From NCBI RefSeq assembly GCF_010614805.1, contig NZ_JAAFZC010000001.1:248001-312000 (forward strand): 64,000 nucleotides of DNA, written 5' to 3'. The position numbers were made by a program, and so were the translations under genes. Position 1 is the stretch's first letter, and every line of letters begins with the position of its first letter. This DNA is from Pseudooceanicola aestuarii. GTDB lineage: Bacteria; Pseudomonadota; Alphaproteobacteria; Rhodobacterales; Rhodobacteraceae. The notes below the pieces were generated by a model. The model did no database searches, was not told the origin of the DNA, and saw only the letters and a list, made by a program, of their open reading frames with translations. Below, one piece after another: positions 9,145 through 18,754 of the stretch.

Positions 9145-11550
9145 ATGACCGCTGCCAGACCTGCCCGTGCCGCGCTTGACCGGCTGCTGAAGGATTATGC
9201 CCCGCGCCCCGGCGCTGCGGACGAGATGCTGCGCCCCGACGGCAGTATCCGCCCGGTCTGGCGCCCCCTGCTGGAGGCACTGGCGGCGCTGGATCCCGCC
9301 GAGGCGGAGGCCCATTTCGCCCGCGCCGACCAGTACCTGCGCGATGCAGGCGTGCAGTTCCGCCGTTACGAGAACGACGCCCAGTCCGAACGCGACTGGC
9401 CGTTGTCTCATCTGCCGATCCTGTTGGGCGAAGACGAATGGACCGGCATCGCCGCCGGGCTGGTGCAGCGGGCAGAACTTCTGGAACGGGTGATGGCCGA
9501 TCTCTACGGGCGGCAGCGCCTGATCGCGGACGGCCACCTGCCCGCGCGCCTGATCGCCGAAAGCCCGGAGTTCCTGCACCCGATGATCGGCATCGCCCCG
9601 GCCTCGGGCCACTATCTGCACCTGCTGGCCTTCGAGATCGGGCGAAGCCCGGATGGCGGCTGGTTCGTGCTGGGCGACCGGACGCAGGCGCCGTCGGGCG
9701 CGGGCTTTGCACTGGAAAACCGCATGGCCACCGCGCAGGCCTTCCCCGACCTGATGGCACGCGCCAACGTGCACCGGCTGGCCGGGTTCTTCGGCGCCTT
9801 CCGCGCCGCGTTGGAGGGGTTGAGCCCGCCGATGCAAGACAGCGCCCCGCCCCGCACCCGGCCCGCGATCCTGACGCCGGGACAGGGCACCGATACCTAT
9901 TTCGAACATGCCTATATTGCCCGCTACCTGGGCCTGCTGCTGCTGGAGGGCGAGGATCTGACCGTCGTTGACGACCGCCTGATGGTGCGCACCGTGGGCG
10001 GGCTGCTACCGGTGCCGGTGCTGTGGCGACGGCTGGACAGTGCCTTTGCCGATCCGCTGGAGCTGAACGACGACAGCAGGATCGGCACCCCCGGACTGGT
10101 CTCTGCCCTGCGCGGCGGACAGGTGGCGATGGTCAATGCCCTGGGCGCCGGGGTGCTGGAAACGCGCGCCCTGATGGCCTTCCTGCCGCGCATCGCCGAA
10201 GTGCTGACCGGCGCGCCGCTGGCCCTGCCCAACATCGCCACCTGGTGGTGCGGCCAGGACGCCGCGCGCGATCACGTCGCCCGGCACGCGGACCAGATGG
10301 TCTTTGCTCCCGCGCTCAGCTGTGCGTTGCCCCATGACGCGGCCGAAACCCTGGCCCCGCCGGCGGATCGCGGCATCGCCGAATGGCTTGCCTCCGACGG
10401 CCCCGCCCTGGCCGCGCAACAGGCGGTGGCGCTGTCCTCCACTCCGATGTGGGACGGCGGGCGGCTGGTGCCACGCCCGGCCACCATCCGCGTCTTCGCC
10501 GCCCGCACCGCCGAGGGCTGGACCATCATGCCCGGCGGCTATGCCCGGATCGCGCGCACAGCGCCCGAGGGAGGGAATGCCGCGCTCAGGATGCAGGGCG
10601 GCGGCGCGGTGTCGGATGTCTGGATCCTGTCCGACGGCCCGGTGCCCCAGGACACGCTGATCGCGCCACGCAGCGGCGGGGCGGGTGCCGTGGCCCTGCC
10701 GCTGCCGTCGCGGGCGGCGGACAACCTGTTCTGGCTGGGCCGCTACCTGGAACGGACCGAAGGCACGATCCGCCTGCTCCGCGCCTGGCACCTGCGCCTG
10801 TCCGAAACCGGCGACCCCGAGGCGCCGCACATGCAGGTGCTGTCGGCCCAGTTGGCGCTGCGGGGCATCGACCCGGCCGCACGGGTGCCCGGCGCGCTGC
10901 TGGCGCAGCTCTCCGCGGCCGAGCTTTGCGCCGGAAAGCTGCGCGACCGGCTCTCCCCCGATGCCTGGACGGCGCTGCGCGAGCTGTCCCGCAGCGCCCG
11001 CGAAATGGCCCATATCCCCCGTCCCCGCGACGGGGCCGCGCGGGCGATGACCGTGTTGTTGCGGCGGATCACCGGGTTTGCCGGGCTGGTGCACGAGAAC
11101 ATGTACCGTTCTGTGAGCTGGCGGTTCCTGACCTTCGGCCGGGCGCTGGAACGGGCCGATCACATGACCCTCCTGCTGGAATCCCTTGCCGCCGAGGACG
11201 CGCCGCCGGGCTGCCACGACATCGCGCTGGACCTGGGTGACAGCGTGATGACCCACCGGCGCCTGCATAACCTCGATATCGACCCGGCGACGCTGTTCGA
11301 CCTGCTGGCGCTGGACCCGGCCAACCCCCGGTCCCTGCTGTTCCAGCTGGACGAGATGCTGGACCATGCCCGCGCCCTGCCCCGCGCCCAGGACGACGGC
11401 CGCCTGTCCGCCCTGACCCGCCGTATCCTGGAATTGCAGACTCTTCTTCGGGTCTCCGCCGCCGAGGAGATCACATCCCGCGACATGCCCGAGATCCGGG
11501 AGACGATCCGCGAGATTTCCGCCCTTCTGACGACCACCTACCTAGGTTAG
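9145..11550 (+). CDS. Fused ATP-grasp / alpha-E protein
   Basis: An 801-residue protein fusing a circularly permuted ATP-grasp-like region (about 1-500) to an alpha-E domain (about 515-800). The first part keeps EFLHPMIGIAP, VLGDRTQAPSGAGFALENR, ILTPGQGTDTYFEHAYIARYLG and VNALGAGVLETRALMAFLP, which line up with the paralogue at 3883. Where that paralogue has the lysine and glycine-rich ATP loop, this one reads DQMVFAPALSCALP around residues 384-397: Ala388 replaces the Lys and the loop glycines are gone. The alpha-E half starts LPSRAADNLFWLGRYLERTEG. The gene lies 26 bp after the DUF2126 gene and 3 bp before the next one. The family call is secure; loss of ATP binding is inferred. Confidence 0.9.
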   Translation: MTAARPARAALDRLLKDYAPRPGAADEMLRPDGSIRPVWRPLLEALAALDPAEAEAHFARADQYLRDAGVQFRRYENDAQSERDWPLSHLPILLGEDEWTGIAAGLVQRAELLERVMADLYGRQRLIADGHLPARLIAESPEFLHPMIGIAPASGHYLHLLAFEIGRSPDGGWFVLGDRTQAPSGAGFALENRMATAQAFPDLMARANVHRLAGFFGAFRAALEGLSPPMQDSAPPRTRPAILTPGQGTDTYFEHAYIARYLGLLLLEGEDLTVVDDRLMVRTVGGLLPVPVLWRRLDSAFADPLELNDDSRIGTPGLVSALRGGQVAMVNALGAGVLETRALMAFLPRIAEVLTGAPLALPNIATWWCGQDAARDHVARHADQMVFAPALSCALPHDAAETLAPPADRGIAEWLASDGPALAAQQAVALSSTPMWDGGRLVPRPATIRVFAARTAEGWTIMPGGYARIARTAPEGGNAALRMQGGGAVSDVWILSDGPVPQDTLIAPRSGGAGAVALPLPSRAADNLFWLGRYLERTEGTIRLLRAWHLRLSETGDPEAPHMQVLSAQLALRGIDPAARVPGALLAQLSAAELCAGKLRDRLSPDAWTALRELSRSAREMAHIPRPRDGAARAMTVLLRRITGFAGLVHENMYRSVSWRFLTFGRALERADHMTLLLESLAAEDAPPGCHDIALDLGDSVMTHRRLHNLDIDPATLFDLLALDPANPRSLLFQLDEMLDHARALPRAQDDGRLSALTRRILELQTLLRVSAAEEITSRDMPEIRETIREISALLTTTYLG

Positions 11551-11553
11551 CCC

Positions 11554-12435
11554 ATGCGGTATGACATCCGGTTGAAAATCGTGCAGCAATACGGCGCCCC
11601 CACGGGTGCGGCGCGGTTGCACCTGCGGTTGCTGCCCCTGTCGCGGCCCGGCGCGCAGACGCTGGGCGCGCATCACCTGTCGGCCAGCCCGGCACCGTCG
11701 TCGCGCCGGGATCGGTGGGATTTCTTCGGCAACGCGGTCAGCGAAATGACCTGGGCCGACCCGCTGGAGAAGCTGACCTTTCAGCTGCGCGCCGGGGTGG
11801 AGCGGCAGGCGCCGGGCGGGCGGCTGGACTTTTCCCCGCCCCTCCCCCGGCTGGAGGAGGAGCTGTGCACCCTGCGCGCGCTTGGCCCGCAATCGCCGCT
11901 GCACTTCACCGCCCCCTCGCCACGCGTGGCGCCGGATGCGGCGATCACCGCCTTTGCCCGCGCCTGCCTGCACCCCGGCCAGACGGCGGCGGGCGCGGTG
12001 ACGGCGATCGGCGCGGCGCTGTACGAAGCCATGACCTTTGACACGGGCGCCACCGACGTGGCCACCCCGCCCGAGAACGCCTTTGCCCAGCGGCGCGGGG
12101 TCTGCCAGGATTTCAGCCACGTGATGATCGCCGCGTTGCGCGCCGTGGGCATCCCGGCGGGATATGTCTCCGGCTTTCTGCGCACCCTCCCGCCGGAGGG
12201 GGCGGAGCGTCTGGCGGGCGCCGATGCCATGCATGCCTGGGTGCGCGCCTGGGCCGGGGTGGAAACGGGCTGGATCGAATTCGACCCGACCAACAATTGT
12301 CCCGCCGGGCGCGATCATGTCGTCGTGGCCTTTGGCCGGGACTATTCCGACGTCGCCCCGGTCAAGGGGACGCTGCGGACCTCCGGCGCGCAGGCCAGCC
12401 GTCACAGCGTGGATGTCCTGCCGCTGGAGGCGTAG
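11554..12435 (+). CDS. Transglutaminase-like protein, third copy
   Basis: A 293-residue protein with a beta-rich N-terminal domain and a transglutaminase core. The triad is intact: Cys184 in GVCQDFSHVM, His227 in AMHAWVR and Asp244 in IEFDPTNN. The C-terminal VAFGRDYSDVAPVKG also occurs, slightly altered, in the copy at 2124, so the two are clear paralogues. It starts 3 bp after the fused ATP-grasp/alpha-E gene and closes the rightward operon. It lacks a signal peptide. The substrate is unknown; the context implies action on the product of the neighbouring amidoligases. Confidence 0.92.
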   Translation: MRYDIRLKIVQQYGAPTGAARLHLRLLPLSRPGAQTLGAHHLSASPAPSSRRDRWDFFGNAVSEMTWADPLEKLTFQLRAGVERQAPGGRLDFSPPLPRLEEELCTLRALGPQSPLHFTAPSPRVAPDAAITAFARACLHPGQTAAGAVTAIGAALYEAMTFDTGATDVATPPENAFAQRRGVCQDFSHVMIAALRAVGIPAGYVSGFLRTLPPEGAERLAGADAMHAWVRAWAGVETGWIEFDPTNNCPAGRDHVVVAFGRDYSDVAPVKGTLRTSGAQASRHSVDVLPLEA

Positions 12436-12456
12436 CAACGGCGGCAGGACCACGAC

Positions 12457-12479
12457 GACCCGGCCACCCCGGCCGGGTC
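12457..12479 (+). terminator. Hairpin after the rightward operon
   Basis: GACCCGGCC and GGCCGGGTC form a perfect 9-bp stem with a 5-base loop, 21 bp beyond the stop of the third transglutaminase gene. There is no T-tract after it, so it could be a weak or factor-assisted terminator or an mRNA-stabilising hairpin. Confidence 0.4.
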
Positions 12480-12662
12480 CGTTACGTTGGCCAGCCGATC
12501 CGAGCCGGGCCTTCGCGGCGCGGAAATCTGCCTTCCGTTGGGGAAAACTTGAAAGGTTGATTGGCAATACCGGTTGCGCCCACTACCATATGTGGGGGCT
12601 GTCATGGGTCAGCCCGTCCTCTTGCAGACCGATGCCCCGCAGGGGCGGAGAACCATCCCCGA

Positions 12663-14465
12663 ATGCCGAAATCGCTGAAGTACCTCGCTGTTGCAACGGG
12701 CCTTCTGGCCCTGGGCCTGCCGCCGACCTCCGACCTGGGGGCGGCTGAAATCTCCCTGACCGCGCCGGGGGCGGATGACGACCTGGAGGAGGCCCTGCGC
12801 GGCGCCTCGCTCAGCCTTTCGGCTGAGGCCGACGAGGTCGCGGATACCCAGGAATTGCTTGCCGCGGCCAAGGCCGATTACCGCCGCCTTGTCGCGGCAT
12901 TGTATGAACGGGGGCATTTCTCCGGCGCGGTGTCGATCCGCGTCGACGGGCGGGAGGCCTCCGGCCTGTCAGTGCTGCGCGAGCCACCCCGGATCGACCG
13001 GATCGAGATCGCGGTGGACCCCGGCCCACGCTTTGCCTTCGCCCGGGCGGAGGTTGCGCCCCTGCCCGAGGGCACCGCGCCGATCGAGGGTTTTGCCCCC
13101 GGCCAGCCCGCCGGGACGACGATCATGCGACAGGCGGTAGAGGCCGGGGTAGACGCCTGGCGTGGCAACGGCCACGCCAAGGCACGGCCCGGATCGCAGG
13201 AGATCACCGCCAATCACCCGCGCGCCGAAATCGCAGCCCGCTTCGGCATCGTGCCCGGGCCGCGACTGCGCTTTGGCCAGGTCCGGCTGGACAACGAGAC
13301 GGCGACCAGCGGCGTCCGCCCCGAACGTATCCGCGCCATCGCCGGTCTGCCCGAAGGCGAGGTCTACGACCCCGAGGCCATCGCGCGCGGCGAACGCCGC
13401 CTGCGCCGCGCCGGGGCGTTCCGCTCTGCCACCATCACGGAGGCAGAGGAGGTCGGCCCGAACGACACCCTGGACACCACCATCCGGGTCGAGGACATGA
13501 AGCCGCGCCGCTTTGGCTTTGGCGCCGAATACAGCACGACGGAGGGCGCGACGCTGTCGTCCTACTGGCTGCATCGCAACCTGACCGGCGCCGCCGACCG
13601 GCTGCGCGTGGATGGCGAGGTTTCGGGCATCGGCGGGGGCACCGGCGGCGTGGATTACGCCCTGTCCGCCGCCCTGACCCGCCCCGCGTTCCGGCACCCG
13701 GACATGTCGCTGCGCTATGGCCTGCGGATCGAACGGATCGACGAGGAAGATTACACCTCCGACCTGGCAGAGGCGACCGTGGGCGTGGAGCGCTACATCA
13801 ACGACAGGCTTACGGCCGAGCTGGACCTGGGCTTTCGCGCCTCCCGAACCGATGACGATTTCGGCATTCGCGATTTCCGCCATCTGACCCTGACCGCCGG
13901 GGCCACCTGGGACAATCGCGACACCAGCACCGACCCGACCAAAGGCGCCTATTTCGAGGCCGCCGCCATGCCCTTTGTCGGGTTGAACGGATCTGACAGC
14001 GGGCTGCGGCTGACCGGCGACCTGCGCGGCTATCGCAGCCTTGGATCGGACCGGTACGTGCTGGCCGGGCGGCTGCAATTCGGCTCTGTCACCGGTGCGC
14101 CGCTGACCGGGCTGCCGCCGGAATACCTGTTCTATTCGGGCGGTGGCGGCACCGTGCGCGGCCAGGGATATCAGTCGCTGGGCGTCACCCTGCCCGGTGG
14201 GCAGGAGACCGGCGGCCGCAGCTTTGCTGCCGCGACGGCGGAACTGCGAACCAAGTTCACCGACAATTGGGGCGGCGTGCTGTTCGTCGATTACGGCTAT
14301 GTCTCCGCCTCCGACGATTTTTCCGGCGGGGATTGGCATGGCGGCGCCGGGATCGGCGCGCGCTATTACACCGCGCTTGGCCCGATCCGGGTCGACCTGG
14401 CCGTGCCGATCACCGGCGCGACCGACTCTGTCTCTCTCTATGTCGGGATCGGACAATCCTTCTGA
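12663..14465 (+). CDS. tamA: Autotransporter assembly factor TamA
   Basis: A 600-residue outer-membrane Omp85-family protein. It has a signal peptide (MPKSLKYLAVATGLLALGLP), POTRA-type repeats to about residue 290 (for example RIRAIAGLPEGEVYDPEAI) and a C-terminal 16-strand beta-barrel with YSGGGGTVRGQGYQSLG near residue 500, the conserved barrel/L6 region, ending in a terminal Phe (GIGQSF). TamA works with TamB in outer-membrane protein and lipid transport across the envelope. The tamB start overlaps its stop by one base, so the two form an operon. The ATG at 12663 gives the signal peptide and was chosen for that reason. Confidence 0.93.
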   Translation: MPKSLKYLAVATGLLALGLPPTSDLGAAEISLTAPGADDDLEEALRGASLSLSAEADEVADTQELLAAAKADYRRLVAALYERGHFSGAVSIRVDGREASGLSVLREPPRIDRIEIAVDPGPRFAFARAEVAPLPEGTAPIEGFAPGQPAGTTIMRQAVEAGVDAWRGNGHAKARPGSQEITANHPRAEIAARFGIVPGPRLRFGQVRLDNETATSGVRPERIRAIAGLPEGEVYDPEAIARGERRLRRAGAFRSATITEAEEVGPNDTLDTTIRVEDMKPRRFGFGAEYSTTEGATLSSYWLHRNLTGAADRLRVDGEVSGIGGGTGGVDYALSAALTRPAFRHPDMSLRYGLRIERIDEEDYTSDLAEATVGVERYINDRLTAELDLGFRASRTDDDFGIRDFRHLTLTAGATWDNRDTSTDPTKGAYFEAAAMPFVGLNGSDSGLRLTGDLRGYRSLGSDRYVLAGRLQFGSVTGAPLTGLPPEYLFYSGGGGTVRGQGYQSLGVTLPGGQETGGRSFAAATAELRTKFTDNWGGVLFVDYGYVSASDDFSGGDWHGGAGIGARYYTALGPIRVDLAVPITGATDSVSLYVGIGQSF

Positions 14466-17400
14466 TGTTTTACCACCTTCTGACCCGCCTTTGCCTTGCC
14501 CTTGCCGCCTGCCTGATGCTCGGTGCCGCACCTGCGCAGGCCCAATCCACCACCGACGAGGACGAAGGGTTCCTGACCCGGCTGATCCAGGACAACCTGT
14601 CCGGCGCCGGACGAGTGGTGGACATCCAGGGGTTTCGCGGCGCGCTGTCGTCGCGCGCCACCCTGGAGCGGATGACCATCGCCGATGACGATGGCATCTG
14701 GCTGGAGCTGACCGGCGCGGTGCTGGACTGGGACCGCTCTGCCCTGCTGGGCGGGCGGTTGCAGGTGCAGGAGCTGAGCGCGGAGACCCTGGTGATCCGC
14801 CGCATCCCCGAAGGCGACGGCGCCAGCACGGAGGCGCCGGGCTTTGCCATCCCCGATCTGCCGGTTTCGGTCAATATCGACAGGTTCGACATCGGCGCCA
14901 TCACCCTGGAGGATCCTCTGCTGGGCGAACGTGTCGATCTGACCGCGCAGGGCAGCGCGGCGCTGGCCGGCGGCGGCATGGATGTCGACCTGGCGATCAC
15001 CCGCACCGACCGCGACGGCCGCTTTGCCATCGACGCCGCCTTTGACCCGGAGGCGGAGGCCTTGGCCCTGGACATCACCCTGACCGAAAGCGAAGGCGGA
15101 CTTGCCGCCAAGCTGATGGACCTTCCGGGCCTGCCCTCCGTCGATCTGACCATTGCGGGCACCGGCCCGCTGGACGACTACCGCGCCGAGCTGGACCTGA
15201 CCACTGACGGCACGCCCCGGCTGGGCGGCTTTGTGGCGCTGCAAGGCCAGGAGGACGGCGGCCGCCGCTTCACCGCCGACCTGGGCGGCGACATCACCGC
15301 CCTGGCCGCGCCGGATTACCGCGATTTCCTGGGCACCGACATCGGCCTCGTGGTCGAGGGGCTGCGCAGTGCCGACGGGGCGCTGGACATCACCCAGCTG
15401 GACCTGACCTCTGCCGCGCTGAACCTGGGCGGGCAGATCGCCGTGGATGCCGAGGGTGCGCCGGAACGCTTCGACCTGGCCGGCGAACTCGTCTCGCCGC
15501 AGGGCGAAAGCCGCGTCACCCTGCCCTTCGGAGAGGGGATCTCCCTCGCGCGGGCGGACCTGTCGCTGCAATATGACCGCTCCGTCAGCGAGGCGATCAC
15601 CGGGCGCATCGTCGCCGAGGCGCCGGATGCTTCCGGCCTGTCGGCGGACCAGTTGGCGCTGAACCTTGACGGCACGCTGACCCCCACCGACAGCGATCTG
15701 AACCTGCGCTTCGATGCGGCGGGCCTGTCCACCGGCGACGCCGCATTGGCCCAGGCCCTGGGCCGCGCCATCGAAGGTGCCGCCCATGTCACATGGGGCG
15801 AAGACGCGCCATTGCGCATCGCCGATCTCAGCCTGACGGGCGAAAGCTTCAGCCTGAAGGGGGATGCCATTCTGGATCAGGGGGAGGAACAGGCCGCCCT
15901 GAACATCACCGGCCGGGCCGAATTGCCCCGGCTGGCCAATTTCGCCGCGCTCAGCGGAACAGACCTGCGCGGGGCGGCGTCCCTTAGCATCGACATCGAC
16001 GCGCAATTGCCGTCTGGCGTGGCGCGCGTGCAGGCCCAGGGCGACGTACAGGACCTGGCCCTTGGCGTCGATCAGCTGGATCCCCTTCTGGCCCCGCCCG
16101 CGCAGCTGAAGCTGGACGTCACACGCGGCACCGACGGGATCGAACTGACCGTCCTGCGCATCGGCAACGAGGAGATCGAGCTGACCGCCAGCGGCGCGAT
16201 CGGTGACAGCGACGGCGCCATCGACTATGCGCTGCGGCTGGAGAACGCCGGCATCTTCACCGGCGCCGAAAGCGGCCCGCTGACCCTGGACGGTGCCGTG
16301 CGCCGCATCGATCGCGGATTGCGGGTGACCGCGCGCGGCGCCGGCGATGAACTGGCCACCGGGGTGGACGCCGCCGACAAGCTGCTGAGCGGACGCAGCT
16401 CGCTGGCGTTTTCGCTGTTCGCCGGCGATGATCGCCTGCTTCTCGAAGAAGCGCTGATCACCACGGACGAGCTGCGACTGGAGGCCAGCGGCGATCTGTC
16501 GGCACCGCAGCGGCAGGTGGAGTTCTCGGCCCGGCTGGCCAATTCCGCCCTCTTTACCGGAGGCGAGGCCGGCGCGCTGGAAGTGGACGGCACCCTGACC
16601 CAACAGGAAGGGCGCAACCGCGTCAGTCTGACCGGCGGCGGCACCGACCTGGGCATCGGCACACCGATGGTCGACAACCTGCTGGAGGGGCGCACCGACC
16701 TGCTGGTCGAACTGGTCCAGGGCGAGGGGCTGCTGCGGCTGGACCGCGCCCGGGTGGAGAATGACGCGCTGACCCTGTCGGCCAGCGGCAATCTGGTGGA
16801 CGGCGCCCGCGACGTGACCCTGACCGGCACGCTGAACAACAGCGCCCGCCCCTTCGGCGGACGGGCCGGGCCGCTGAATCTGAGCGCCACGGCGCGGCAG
16901 GACGGCGCGGATTACGTGCTGAGCCTGGACGCAGACGGGCAGGCCATCGGCATCGGCACTCCGGCGGTGGACGACCTGCTGCCCGGCACCAGCACGCTGG
17001 AGCTGCGCGCGCGCTATACCGGCGACGGCGCGCTTGAGGTCTCGCGGGCGGAGTTCGATGGCGTCGCGCTCAGCGCAAGCGCCTCCGGCGTGGTGGCCGA
17101 TGGCGGCGCGGATCTGGACCTGTCGGCGCGGCTGGACGACGTGGCGCGGCTGACACCTGGCCTCTCCGGCCCGGTGACCATATCCGGCAGCGCCAATGCG
17201 GGGGCCGAAGCGACTGCGCTGAACCTGTCACTGACCGGACCTGGCGGGTCGCAGGCCCGCGCCACGGGCCAGGTCGGCTTGCCCGGCGGGCGAGTCGCAC
17301 TTGAGATCGAGGGCACGGCGCCGCTGGCGCTGGCCAACGCCTTCATCGCCCCGCAATCTCTGGGCGGGATGGCGCGGTTCGACCTGACCATGCAGGGCGC

Positions 17401-18592
17401 GCCGGGGCTTGAGGCGCTGTCCGGCCGGATCAGCACCACGGATGCGCGGGTGGTGATCCCCTCCGCCTCCGTCGTGGTCGAGCGGATTGCCGGCGACATC
17501 GCCCTGTCCGGCGGGCAGGCACGGCTGAACATCACCGCCGATTATGGCGGCGGCGCGGTGCGCGTCACCGGGCCGGTCGGCCTGTCCACGCCCTATTCCG
17601 CCGGTCTGGACATCGCGGTGCAGAACGTTCTGGTGGAACGCGACGGGCTCGTCTCCACCCGGTTGGACGGGGCATTGCGCGTCGCCGGGCCGGTGACCGG
17701 CGGCGGCCGCATCTCGGGCCGGATCGGCCTGCGGGACACGGAATTGCGCATCCCCGCCGGAGGCTTCGGCGGACAGGAAACCATCCCCGACATCCGCCAC
17801 CTTGGCGAACCGGCCGACAGCCGCACCACCCGCCGCCGCGCCGGGCTGACCGATGCTGACACGACGTCGGCCGAGGGGTCGGGCAGCGGCTCTGCCGGGC
17901 TGGGGCTGGACGTATTGGTGGCCGCCGATGACCCGATCTTCCTGCGCGGGCGCGGGCTGGACGCGGAGCTGCGCGGCCAGTTGCGGCTGCAGGGCACCAC
18001 CAGCGAGATCCGACCCGTCGGCCAGTTCGAACTGGTGCGCGGGCGGCTGGACATCCTGACCAAACGGCTGGACCTGGCTGAAGGGCGTCTGGTCATGGCC
18101 GGCGCGTTCGAGCCGGTGATCCGGCTGGTCGCCGCCTCCACCAGCGGCGAATACGTGATCCAGATCATCCTGGACGGCCCGGCGGGAGAGCCGGAGGTAA
18201 CCTTTGCCTCCACCCCCGAACTGCCCGAGGACGAGATCCTGTCGCAGCTCTTCTTTGGCCGCGATCTCAACAGCCTGTCGCCGCTACAGGCCGCGCGGCT
18301 GGCCGTTGCGGTGGCGGAACTGACCGGGCGCGGCAATGGCGGCGTGGTTGGCAAGCTGCGGGAGAACGCGGGTCTGGACGATCTGGATATCGCCCAGACC
18401 GAGGACGGTGAAACCGCCCTGCGCGCGGGCAAGTACATCAACGACAACGTCTATACTCAGACCGAGGTGACCAGCAGCGGGGAAACCTCGCTGTCGATCA
18501 ACCTCGACATTTCGGACAACGTGCGGGCCAAGGGCTCCGTCTCCTCTGACGGGGATACCGGGCTGGGGCTGTTCTTCGAGAAGGATTATTGA
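14465..18592 (+). CDS. tamB: Translocation/assembly module protein TamB
   Basis: A 1375-residue periplasm-spanning protein anchored by an N-terminal hydrophobic segment (MFYHLLTRLCLALAACLMLG). The body is a long series of beta-rich repeats in which GTPMVDNLLEGRTDL-like and SGNLVDGARDVTLTG-like blocks recur, as expected of a TamB/AsmA-type lipid-conducting groove. The last 350 residues match the TamB (DUF490) domain, with LPEDEILSQLFFGRDLNSLSPLQAARLA near the end and the closing GLFFEKDY. Its ATG overlaps the tamA TGA (TGATG). The length is normal for alphaproteobacterial TamB. Confidence 0.93.
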   Translation: MFYHLLTRLCLALAACLMLGAAPAQAQSTTDEDEGFLTRLIQDNLSGAGRVVDIQGFRGALSSRATLERMTIADDDGIWLELTGAVLDWDRSALLGGRLQVQELSAETLVIRRIPEGDGASTEAPGFAIPDLPVSVNIDRFDIGAITLEDPLLGERVDLTAQGSAALAGGGMDVDLAITRTDRDGRFAIDAAFDPEAEALALDITLTESEGGLAAKLMDLPGLPSVDLTIAGTGPLDDYRAELDLTTDGTPRLGGFVALQGQEDGGRRFTADLGGDITALAAPDYRDFLGTDIGLVVEGLRSADGALDITQLDLTSAALNLGGQIAVDAEGAPERFDLAGELVSPQGESRVTLPFGEGISLARADLSLQYDRSVSEAITGRIVAEAPDASGLSADQLALNLDGTLTPTDSDLNLRFDAAGLSTGDAALAQALGRAIEGAAHVTWGEDAPLRIADLSLTGESFSLKGDAILDQGEEQAALNITGRAELPRLANFAALSGTDLRGAASLSIDIDAQLPSGVARVQAQGDVQDLALGVDQLDPLLAPPAQLKLDVTRGTDGIELTVLRIGNEEIELTASGAIGDSDGAIDYALRLENAGIFTGAESGPLTLDGAVRRIDRGLRVTARGAGDELATGVDAADKLLSGRSSLAFSLFAGDDRLLLEEALITTDELRLEASGDLSAPQRQVEFSARLANSALFTGGEAGALEVDGTLTQQEGRNRVSLTGGGTDLGIGTPMVDNLLEGRTDLLVELVQGEGLLRLDRARVENDALTLSASGNLVDGARDVTLTGTLNNSARPFGGRAGPLNLSATARQDGADYVLSLDADGQAIGIGTPAVDDLLPGTSTLELRARYTGDGALEVSRAEFDGVALSASASGVVADGGADLDLSARLDDVARLTPGLSGPVTISGSANAGAEATALNLSLTGPGGSQARATGQVGLPGGRVALEIEGTAPLALANAFIAPQSLGGMARFDLTMQGAPGLEALSGRISTTDARVVIPSASVVVERIAGDIALSGGQARLNITADYGGGAVRVTGPVGLSTPYSAGLDIAVQNVLVERDGLVSTRLDGALRVAGPVTGGGRISGRIGLRDTELRIPAGGFGGQETIPDIRHLGEPADSRTTRRRAGLTDADTTSAEGSGSGSAGLGLDVLVAADDPIFLRGRGLDAELRGQLRLQGTTSEIRPVGQFELVRGRLDILTKRLDLAEGRLVMAGAFEPVIRLVAASTSGEYVIQIILDGPAGEPEVTFASTPELPEDEILSQLFFGRDLNSLSPLQAARLAVAVAELTGRGNGGVVGKLRENAGLDDLDIAQTEDGETALRAGKYINDNVYTQTEVTSSGETSLSINLDISDNVRAKGSVSSDGDTGLGLFFEKDY

Positions 18593-18754
18593 CGCGGCGC
18601 GAGGCGGTCCTGACCGGCCGTCCCGCGCTGCTGACTGCTGGCCCCTCGGACGGCACTTGCCTGCGGACCGGACCGGCGCATCGCCCGCCTGTCCCGCAGG
18701 CGCGCAGGCGGAACTGTCCCGCTCCGTCCGCCACGCACCGCTATCCCGGAACAC

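Noticed and set aside
5120..9760. A very long open frame antisense to the DUF2126 gene.
   Set aside because: It is a by-product of GC-rich codon use in the real genes; its translation is Arg/Gly/Pro-rich with no domain.
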